Shown here piece by piece: positions 1 through 6,094 of a stretch of 11,535 nt of DNA. This DNA is from Pseudanabaenaceae cyanobacterium MP8IB2.15 (lineage in GTDB: Bacteria; Cyanobacteriota; Cyanobacteriia; Pseudanabaenales; Pseudanabaenaceae). A program made the position numbers and the translations under genes. Position 1 is the stretch's first letter. Each line of letters begins with the position of its first letter. Below the pieces are notes generated by a model. The model ran no database searches, was not told where the DNA came from, and was given only the letters and a program-made list of their open reading frames with translations. The DNA is taken from positions 1 through 11,535 of the forward strand of contig JARCMB010000114.1 of assembly GCA_030248825.1 (NCBI GenBank). Direction: 5' to 3'.

Positions 1-459
1 CACAGGCAAAATCTGGGTAAGGATAATCTCTCCTACTTTCAGCCGTGCCAGCTTTTCTGGAGGTTGTAAACCATTGGGCTTAACAATGTAATGCTTGGCT
101 GTGAGCCAATTCATCAACTCAAACCCATCCGCTAGGATCTCGGTTACGGCGAACAACCCCACAAAGCCTCGTTGCCAGCCTATAATCAAGTTTCGATCGA
201 CCTCTGCTAATTCTGGTTGGCTCTCTATAAATAAATCGAGTGCTAGTCGATCGCCTACCTTACCCTCACTCAGAAATCGATCGATCAGCAGTGTTGTTTG
301 ATTGGTATCCTGATATTGAGATTTTGCCAAACGAGATAACTGCTCGGCACTATATGTTTCTAGCGAGACTGCCAGATCTCCTTCAGCATCATAAACAAAT
401 TGTTGTAGTGCTTGCTTTAGCTCTTTTGCTCGTTCTAAGGTAGTTGGCATCTCAATCAT
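1..459 (-). CDS. Conserved hypothetical protein, C-terminal part outside the window
   Basis: An open frame of 153 codons runs from ATG at 459 leftward to base 1 with no stop, so the gene is cut by the window edge. The N-terminus reads MIEMPTTLERAKELKQALQQ; the ATG at 450 (MPTTLERAK) is an equally possible start, and neither has a clear Shine-Dalgarno site. The visible part is acidic and largely helical, then has a patch with aromatic residues and charged turns (LIIGWQRGFVGLFAVTEIL, then FELMNWLTAKHYIVKP). There is no signal peptide or membrane helix. The coding call rests on the uninterrupted frame and normal-looking protein composition; the small plus-strand ORFs at 95-443 are its shadows. 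I recall similar cyanobacterial hypotheticals but cannot name a domain or function. It is divergent from the gluconate kinase across 149 bases. Confidence 0.75.
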   Translation of the reverse strand, partial: MIEMPTTLERAKELKQALQQFVYDAEGDLAVSLETYSAEQLSRLAKSQYQDTNQTTLLIDRFLSEGKVGDRLALDLFIESQPELAEVDRNLIIGWQRGFVGLFAVTEILADGFELMNWLTAKHYIVKPNGLQPPEKLARLKVGEIILTQILPV

Positions 460-608
460 CTCATCAAGTTTTATTCCTAAGGTTAGTACCTCAACTAAGA
501 AGCTAAGAACCCTATTTTGATAGATCGTGAAGCGAAGAAAATCAGCAAACTCTATACATTTTGGTAGAGAGAAGGATGATTCTAAGATAAGTAATTGGGT
601 TTAATCCT

Positions 609-2147
609 ATGTCAAGTATTAATTACGCAATTGGGGTAGATATTGGCACGACTAGCACCAAGGCGGTGCTGTTCACAGAAAAAGGGGTTGTCGTGCATCA
701 GCATGGTGTTGAGTATCCCCTGTATATGCCAACAACAGGAGTTGCCGAGCAGGAACCAGAGGAAATCTTGGCGGCTGTAATTGCATCGGTCAAAGCTGTG
801 ATCTCAGCCAGTCAAGCCTTGCCGAATTTCACCCCCGCCAATTTATTGTGTGTATCCTTTAGTGCGGCGATGCACAGCATTATTGCCGTAGATTCTGACT
901 GTAATCCGCTCTCACGCAGTATTACTTGGGCAGATAACCGCAGTGCTAAATGGGCAACATGGCTCAAACAAGATCCAGCTTCCCATGGCATCTACCGTCG
1001 CACAGGTACGCCAATTCACGCCATGTCGCCATTGATTAAACTGATCTGGCTACGTCACGAACAACCCGATCTATTTAAGCGCACCGCTAAATTCATTTCG
1101 ATTAAAGAATTTGTGTTTTATCGGTTATGCGGTCAGTATTTAGTTGATTACGCGATCGCTTCAGCCACGGGGTTAATGAATCTCGAAACGCTGACTTGGG
1201 ATCAAGAGTCGATCGAAATCGCAGGGATTAAAAAACAGCAACTCTCCCAAATCGTCCCGACCACGCATATAGTCAATGGCATTGATGCTAAGTATGCTGA
1301 GGCTATGGGGATTGCTCAAAATACGCCTTTTGCGATCGGTGCTAGTGATGGCGTGCTGTCAAATTTGGGTGTCGATGCGATCGCGCCTGGAGTCGTCGCC
1401 GTTACTGTGGGAACAAGTGGTGCTATCCGTGCTGTGGTCGATCGACCCTGGACTGATTTAGAGGAACGGCTATTCTGCTACGCGCTCACAGACAAGCACT
1501 GGGTAATTGGTGGGGCTGTGAACAACGGTGGCATTGTGTTTCGCTGGATGCGCGATCAGCTATGCTCAGTCGAGACAGCCGCGATCGAAGAACTCGGTCA
1601 AAACCCTTACGATATGATGACCGATCTAGCCCAAACGGTTGCCCCTGGCTCGGATGGCTTAATCTTTTATCCTTACATGGTAGGAGAACGCGCCCCGATT
1701 TGGGATGCAAATGCTAGTGGATCGTTCATCGGACTGACGTTTCGCCATACCAAAGCCCATCTGATCCGCGCCATGTTGGAGGGAATTGGATTCAATCTCT
1801 ATATGGTTTTGCAAGCATTAGAGGATGCGATCGGTCAGCCTAAAAGCGTGAGAGCCACAGGTGGAATGGTCAGATCTCCGCTCTGGCGGCAACTAATGGC
1901 AGATATTTTCCAATGTGAGATCGCGGTGCCAGATAGCTACGAAAGTTCCTGTTTGGGAGCCGTTGTACTGGGTCTCTATGCGCTCAAATATATTCCCTCG
2001 TTAGAGATTGTTTCTGACATCATCGGTCAAACTTCGCAAACGCAGCCAATTGCCAAGAATGTCGAAATCTATCAAAACATCTTTCCGATCTATAAACGGC
2101 TTTTGCAGCTTCTTCAAACAGAATATGCCAATCTCGCCAACCTTTAA
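609..2147 (+). CDS. gntK: FGGY-family carbohydrate kinase, probably gluconate kinase
   Basis: A 512-residue cytosolic sugar kinase that most likely phosphorylates D-gluconate to 6-phosphogluconate, feeding the oxidative pentose phosphate or Entner-Doudoroff routes. Seen: the N-terminal phosphate-binding loop GVDIGTTSTKAVLF (9-22); MSPLIKLIWLRHE (139-151) at the first FGGY signature; the likely catalytic base D247 in GASDGVLSNLG; the ATP-site turn VGTSGA (267-272); GERAPIWDANASGSFIGLTF (359-378); and the C-terminal ATGGMVRSPLWRQLMADIF (416-434). Length is normal for the family. The GVAEQEP stretch near the N-terminus and the GERAPIWD block favour gluconate kinase over xylulokinase or glycerol kinase, but substrate assignment within FGGY kinases is often unsafe. 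The ATG at 609 gives a complete N-terminal domain; no strong ribosome binding site is visible. The stop overlaps the stop of the converging Hpt gene. No sugar transporter or partner enzyme lies nearby. Confidence 0.88.
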   Translation: MSSINYAIGVDIGTTSTKAVLFTEKGVVVHQHGVEYPLYMPTTGVAEQEPEEILAAVIASVKAVISASQALPNFTPANLLCVSFSAAMHSIIAVDSDCNPLSRSITWADNRSAKWATWLKQDPASHGIYRRTGTPIHAMSPLIKLIWLRHEQPDLFKRTAKFISIKEFVFYRLCGQYLVDYAIASATGLMNLETLTWDQESIEIAGIKKQQLSQIVPTTHIVNGIDAKYAEAMGIAQNTPFAIGASDGVLSNLGVDAIAPGVVAVTVGTSGAIRAVVDRPWTDLEERLFCYALTDKHWVIGGAVNNGGIVFRWMRDQLCSVETAAIEELGQNPYDMMTDLAQTVAPGSDGLIFYPYMVGERAPIWDANASGSFIGLTFRHTKAHLIRAMLEGIGFNLYMVLQALEDAIGQPKSVRATGGMVRSPLWRQLMADIFQCEIAVPDSYESSCLGAVVLGLYALKYIPSLEIVSDIIGQTSQTQPIAKNVEIYQNIFPIYKRLLQLLQTEYANLANL

Positions 2148-3286
2148 TCGCTGAAATCGCACTCTGAAAGTTTATGGATAAAAGCGGCATATTGGTTGCG
2201 AAGTTCATCGGCGTTGGAGTCTTTGGACTTATCCCAAGCAGAAAGCCAAACAGGTGCAGGGAATTGTCCTTCGATCGCCGATTCGCTGAAGTTGAGATTC
2301 GCAGTTCTCAGCCAAGAGCCATTTTTGCGCCAACCGACTCGATCTCCAAATGCCTGCCAGCCCTGAGACACTTTGTTTTCCGCCTCAATCACAGCCCCAA
2401 AGATCGTACTAATTTCATCCTCAACCTGACTAGCTGCGGTATCAGGCGGCGTGAGATCGCGCAACTGGGGCGAGATTGTAATCTGCTCAGCGCGCCTAGC
2501 TAGAACTAGCTCTTGGGATTGTTTGATTTCTTTGATCACAATTGGAGCCAACACCCGATAGGAATTATTTTGACTGCCAATTACGGCTCTGACGGCGCGG
2601 ATCATGTCGCACCACTGACGCAGTTCAAACTGATCTCCTGCTTGATAAAGTCGATCGCAAATTGTCTGGAGATTTTGGCGGCTGGTGGGTCGATCGGGTT
2701 GCTTAAATAGTTGCAGCATATCTCTGAGCTTCGCAGGTACGTCGGACTGGAAAACTAAGATCATGGCACTGGCTTCACCTGTGGGCTTGATCTGAGCGGT
2801 TGCAGGCTGTGCCCCGATCGAAGCAGGTTTAACCGCAGCCGCGACTGGCTCTGAAGTTTTAAGGGCAATAAGACTGTGCAGATAGGTTTTAAGTTGATTG
2901 AATATTGGTTCAGCCGCAGCCATTACCTCATCGGCAGCATCTTTGGTTAGCCCAAATGGACTTTGGAGCTGGTCTACTAACTCTTGCAATCGATCGAATA
3001 CTTGTAAGAATAGCGTTTGTAAGTTTTGATCGGTGGGGATATTGCGGTTGTCTTGAAGAACTTTAAAGTAATCCTCTAATTGGTGCGCTGTTTGCTGCAC
3101 GCTAGTAATACCGAGCATGGCAGCCCCACCTTTAATCGAGTGAGCCGCCCGAAACACCTCTTTGAGCGTTTCATCATCGGATAACATTGCTGGCAGATCG
3201 AGTAGTCCCGCCTCGATTGTATTTAAGTGATCTCTGGCTTCTTCGATAAAGTAGCCCATGATCTGTTTCTGCTTTTCTGGGTCCAT
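2144..3286 (-). CDS. Hpt (histidine phosphotransfer) protein with a C-terminal GUN4-like half domain
   Basis: A 380-residue protein. Residues 1 to about 110 form an Hpt domain of the CheA type: FIEEARDHLNTIEAGLLDL, then FRAAHSIKGGAAMLG with the phosphoacceptor H49. Such domains relay phosphate between a histidine kinase and a response regulator. No kinase, ATPase or CheW domain follows, so it is not a complete CheA. An Ala/Pro-rich linker (144-175) leads to a helical region of no clear family (176-265). Residues 305-350 read KVSQGWQAFGDRVGWRKNGS and onward to LNFSESAIEGQFPAPVW, which match the second half of a GUN4 domain (Gun4 has KIGWKSGNVWTRW and then LSAPQGHLP in this place). The first half is absent here and sits at the end of the upstream neighbour. 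AGG lies 7 bases before the ATG. The gene is in the same direction as the GUN4-half and clc genes but 138 bases downstream, so co-transcription is possible, not shown. Confidence 0.85.
   Translation of the reverse strand: MDPEKQKQIMGYFIEEARDHLNTIEAGLLDLPAMLSDDETLKEVFRAAHSIKGGAAMLGITSVQQTAHQLEDYFKVLQDNRNIPTDQNLQTLFLQVFDRLQELVDQLQSPFGLTKDAADEVMAAAEPIFNQLKTYLHSLIALKTSEPVAAAVKPASIGAQPATAQIKPTGEASAMILVFQSDVPAKLRDMLQLFKQPDRPTSRQNLQTICDRLYQAGDQFELRQWCDMIRAVRAVIGSQNNSYRVLAPIVIKEIKQSQELVLARRAEQITISPQLRDLTPPDTAASQVEDEISTIFGAVIEAENKVSQGWQAFGDRVGWRKNGSWLRTANLNFSESAIEGQFPAPVWLSAWDKSKDSNADELRNQYAAFIHKLSECDFSD
2237..2374 (-). other. C-terminal half of a GUN4 domain inside the Hpt gene
   Basis: Covers residues 305-350 of the Hpt protein. 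The conserved points are the W of GWQAFGDRVGWR, the W of NGSWLR, and SAIEGQFPAP in the position of the SAP-x-GHLP block of Gun4. What normally precedes this segment in GUN4 domains, the LW-x4-S-x-G-x-FGFSVQ block, is missing in this protein and is found at the end of the neighbouring gene. Confidence 0.6.
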
Positions 3287-3311
3287 ATTGAGCCTTGAAG
3301 TTTGGTAATTG

Positions 3312-3400
3312 GATGACTATTGACATACTCCCCAACCTGCTAACGCGAGGATGGGGATTCCTAAGACTCACGACTTAGGTTTCTGCTTCGCGAATTAGAT
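3312..3400 (-). mobile_element. Remnant right end of an IS200/IS605 (TnpB-type) element
   Basis: Read on the minus strand there is a perfect 6-base stem CCTAAG/CTTAGG with an 8-base loop (3360-3379). A second stem follows, CCCCATCCT with AGGTTGGGG (3330-3356), with one mismatch and a 9-base loop, and then GAGTATGTCAA ending at 3320. Two hairpins with a GGAATCCCC start and an end in ATGTCAA are the usual shape of IS605/IS1341 right ends in cyanobacteria, where the same region forms the 3' part of the TnpB guide RNA. No tnpA or tnpB gene remains; a short frame FAKQKPKS just before the hairpins could be the last codons of a lost tnpB. The left end is not seen, so outer limits are approximate. 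The identification is from remembered family features, not from a search. Confidence 0.55.
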
Positions 3401-3424
3401 AACTACTTGAGAACTACTTAATAA

Positions 3425-4039
3425 TTACAGGGATTTTTCGTAAGCACTTTTCTGTACGCTGAACCCAAAACGTCCGTGACTATGTTTTCGCCACAGGTGA
3501 TCGATCGTCTTTAAGTCTTGGGTGGGGAGTTGCTTGACATCTTCAGATGAAAGGTAGCTGCCTTTGTTTTTGCGTAAGGCTTGACACATCACATCCCAAG
3601 TTTCCTGATTCGCTTCCTGCCATCGTCCTGCTGATAGCATATTTTGCAGGTTTGTGTAATTAACACCCACAGCAGAAGTGAGGAGATCCTGAGACTTACT
3701 CGCAGGTTGGGTTAGCTTTGAGTAAGATCGAGCTGGTCGGCGGAACCGCAGGGTCATTGTGCCCGTATTTTGCGCTCCACTACCGAGTAAGATCACTTCT
3801 CCTTCAGCATTAATTTTGAGCGATATCGATACCTCATCTAGCTCCAAATGCCCAGCAATATCTTGTCCAAAATGCTGAACTAGTGAAGTTAGCTTATCGA
3901 TATTTGCTTTGATGATTTGCCCATCAACAGCAGTAATTTGCGTTTTGGCTTGAGTTTGATTTCGATCTAGCTCTGACTCAGTCCGATCGGTCACGCTCGT
4001 TTCAATCAAAAATTTTTCACTGTTCATAGCGGATTTCAT
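3425..4039 (-). CDS. GUN4-domain protein ending half-way through the domain
   Basis: A 204-residue soluble protein. Residues 1-35 are polar and probably disordered. Residues 37-101 contain a helix and a beta-hairpin-like stretch (LDEVSISLKINAEGEVILLG, then TMTLRFRRP), loosely reminiscent of the small trypco-type domains found beside effector domains; this is only a resemblance. Residues 126-204 are the first part of a GUN4 domain: VNYTNLQNMLSAGRWQEANQ, LPTQDLKTIDHLW and GRFGFSVQ. GUN4 is known from the tetrapyrrole-binding Mg-chelatase helper, but cyanobacteria have many other proteins carrying it. The protein stops at EKSL, where the domain should continue for about 45 more residues; that continuation appears at the end of the next gene. 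It starts 10 bases after the clc stop, which suggests one operon. An alternative start is ATG at 4027. It may be a functional split protein or a truncated pseudogene. Confidence 0.75.
   Translation of the reverse strand: MKSAMNSEKFLIETSVTDRTESELDRNQTQAKTQITAVDGQIIKANIDKLTSLVQHFGQDIAGHLELDEVSISLKINAEGEVILLGSGAQNTGTMTLRFRRPARSYSKLTQPASKSQDLLTSAVGVNYTNLQNMLSAGRWQEANQETWDVMCQALRKNKGSYLSSEDVKQLPTQDLKTIDHLWRKHSHGRFGFSVQKSAYEKSL
3428..3664 (-). other. N-terminal half of a GUN4 domain
   Basis: Residues 126-204 of the 204-residue protein. It aligns by eye with Gun4 from the Y-x-x-L-Q block, through the LW-x4-S-x-G-x-FGFSVQ block, to just after the AYEKSL turn. The rest of the domain is missing from this reading frame, and the 138 bases after the stop do not encode it in any frame I could follow. 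Confidence 0.7.
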
Positions 4040-4049
4040 TCAGAAATAT

Positions 4050-5996
4050 CTAGGATTTGAGCTGTTCTCGATCGACTTTATTCCGATCGAGTGGTTCGGT
4101 AGGAATATGGTCTGGCAGAACGAGTTGAGGTAGAGGGCTAGCTTCTCGATCGATCGTTGGCGGGTTAATCGCCTCAGATCCCGATAAATCGGCAGCATTT
4201 AGCAATTCCGACTTATTAGATGCAATTTTATCAGCGATCGCTTGTTTCGTCAGTGCCATACTGTAAGCATTATTGATTGCTTCTCGATCGACCATCCCCA
4301 CGACCCGACTAGTGAGGTTTCGATCGACTACTGGCAACTGGCGTAAGTCTCTGGCATCCATCCGTCTAAGCGCATCGGCAAGCGATTCATCAGCATAGGT
4401 ATAGAGAATTTCTTTGGTACAGACCTCATCCACCGAAAGCGTGGCAAAGTTATTGGCATAAGGAAAAGACAAAGCCCGTTCGATATCCTGAGTCGTCAAA
4501 ATGCCGATTAAGTGATGAGCGTCATCGACCACAATCGCACTGTAAAAATATCCACTGGTAAGAATCTGAGCCGCCTGTAAGATCGGCGTTGAATATTTAA
4601 ACGACATCGGATGTAGATTCATCACCTCGGCGATTGTAATTTTGCTGAGCAGATCGATACCTTCTGAGCCTTCTGAGCGTTTCCAACCATGCTGACGCGG
4701 CTGGATCTGATCGACTACCCAAGAACATAAACCCACCGCCGCCATCAAAGGCAACACAATCCGATAGTCGCGGGTCATTTCAAATAGCAGCAACACCGAC
4801 GTCAAAGGAGCACGCACACTCCCTGCCAGCACCGCCGCAGTTCCCACCAAGGCATAGGCAGGTGGAGCCGCAATCGACAGTGTGGGGAAAATCAGCCCTA
4901 AAGCTTGACCGTAGGCACTACCGAGAATTGCCCCCAAGAAAATCGCTGGTGCAAAAATCCCCCCGACAAAGCCACTTCCCAAACTCACGGCGGTCAAGAC
5001 GAGTTTTGTGGCAAGCATGATCACCAGCAAACTAATGCTAAATGGGGCATCTTGTAAAATCGATTCGACCGTCTCGTAGCCGATGCCCATGGCTTCAGGC
5101 AAAAATAGGGCAACTAAACCAATGCACAATCCCCCGATCGACAGCTTTACAGGAATCGACAACTTCGCCATGAAGCTAGCATGTTCGATCTCACCCGCAA
5201 AGAATTTTTGCGCCAGCTTTTGCGTCCGAATGTAAGCGATCGCCACCACACTAGCTAGTAAACCCAAGCCCAGATAGAGCGGTAATTCCCAGTAACTTCG
5301 CACATCATAGGCGGGCAGATTAAACGCAGGCTGTCCACCCAAGGCAATTTGAGTCACCAAAGCAGATACGACCGCCGCAATTACAACAACGCTAACATTG
5401 GAATTAAACCCTGCTTTTGAGGTGCTAAAAGAGTCGCCCAATAAAACTTCTAGGGCAAAAAATACACCTGCGATCGGGGCATTAAACCCTGCTGCTAAAC
5501 CTGCCGCCCCGCCAGCTCCGACCAGCAACCTGACCCGTTCACTCGAAAATTTTAGCGTTTGACCGATTAACGAGCCAATATTACTGCCCAATTCAACGCT
5601 CGGCCCCTCTGGACCTAATGACGCTCCTGCGCCCAATGAGAAAGCTGCCGCCGTTGTTTTAAGCGGGATCTGGGTATAGGGCAATCTGCCGCCATCTTTT
5701 TCCACAGCACTAGAGAGTTTGCCCAGTCCCTCATCTTGCTTTAATTTCAAACGCAGAAGGCTAACTACCAGACCACCGAGGATGGGAATCAAGACGATCG
5801 AATATTTATTAATCTCAGTTAGATAAACTGCCAGATCATGCCAATAAAGCTCTTCAGTAAACGCGATCAATGCCCGAAACAGCAAAACACCCACGCCACT
5901 GCTCAACCCCACCGCGATCGCCAGAATCAACATCAGGGCGGAGGCAGATGGTTGCAGACGGTTGATTAATGCTACTAGGAGCCGAGAGATCTGCAT
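4050..5996 (-). CDS. ClC-family chloride channel/transporter with two CBS domains
   Basis: An integral membrane protein of the ClC family, moving chloride or a similar anion. Numbered from a TTG two codons upstream (6002; 650 residues); I prefer the ATG at 5996, giving 648. The membrane part covers about 1-435. Seen: the gating motif GPEGPSVELG with gating glutamate E132; NAPIAGVFFALE (174-185); GSGFVGGIFAPAIFLGAILG (342-361); and VRAPLTSVLLLFEMTRDYRI (396-415). Two CBS domains follow (about 459-512 and 526-580), which in this family bind nucleotides or help gating and assembly, then a polar tail of about 70 residues. Unusual points: the GSGIP selectivity motif appears as GLGKL (92-96), the inner proton glutamate is V186, and the central tyrosine after the last helix is not seen. 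No clear ribosome binding site. Probably the first gene of an operon with the GUN4-half gene, 10 bases downstream. Confidence 0.9.
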   Translation of the reverse strand: MQISRLLVALINRLQPSASALMLILAIAVGLSSGVGVLLFRALIAFTEELYWHDLAVYLTEINKYSIVLIPILGGLVVSLLRLKLKQDEGLGKLSSAVEKDGGRLPYTQIPLKTTAAAFSLGAGASLGPEGPSVELGSNIGSLIGQTLKFSSERVRLLVGAGGAAGLAAGFNAPIAGVFFALEVLLGDSFSTSKAGFNSNVSVVVIAAVVSALVTQIALGGQPAFNLPAYDVRSYWELPLYLGLGLLASVVAIAYIRTQKLAQKFFAGEIEHASFMAKLSIPVKLSIGGLCIGLVALFLPEAMGIGYETVESILQDAPFSISLLVIMLATKLVLTAVSLGSGFVGGIFAPAIFLGAILGSAYGQALGLIFPTLSIAAPPAYALVGTAAVLAGSVRAPLTSVLLLFEMTRDYRIVLPLMAAVGLCSWVVDQIQPRQHGWKRSEGSEGIDLLSKITIAEVMNLHPMSFKYSTPILQAAQILTSGYFYSAIVVDDAHHLIGILTTQDIERALSFPYANNFATLSVDEVCTKEILYTYADESLADALRRMDARDLRQLPVVDRNLTSRVVGMVDREAINNAYSMALTKQAIADKIASNKSELLNAADLSGSEAINPPTIDREASPLPQLVLPDHIPTEPLDRNKVDREQLKS

Positions 5997-6008
5997 AATC
6001 AATCACAT

Positions 6009-6086
6009 TGAGCAATTAATAATTAGCAAGTAATAATTAACAATGAGCAATTAATCAATCATCGATCATCAAGTAATTGCTCATTG
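6009..6086. repeat. AT-rich repeat cluster with a 13-bp inverted repeat between zam and clc
   Basis: TGAGCAATTAAT occurs as direct copies at 6009-6020 and 6044-6055, and its inverse lies at 6074-6083. The arms CAATGAGCAATTA (6041-6053) and TAATTGCTCATTG (6074-6086) are a perfect 13-bp inverted repeat with a 20-base loop. On the minus strand the hairpin starts 8 bases after the zam stop and is followed by TTAATTATTACTT, so it may act as a weak terminator or attenuator between zam and clc. Being AT-rich without a proper U-run, it is not a convincing strong terminator. Confidence 0.65.
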
Positions 6087-6094
6087 CCGATCGA

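Noticed and set aside
95..443. Two plus-strand frames near the left edge
   Set aside because: They are antisense to the uninterrupted 153-codon minus-strand frame, which has a far more protein-like composition.
2174..2503. Plus-strand frame of 109 codons opposite the Hpt gene
   Set aside because: It is antisense to a gene with clear Hpt and GUN4-like motifs and its protein resembles nothing; a shadow frame.
6000..6002. TTG as the start of the clc gene
   Set aside because: An ATG lies only two codons further in, at 5996, and starts the same protein; neither has a Shine-Dalgarno site, so the ATG is the simpler choice.
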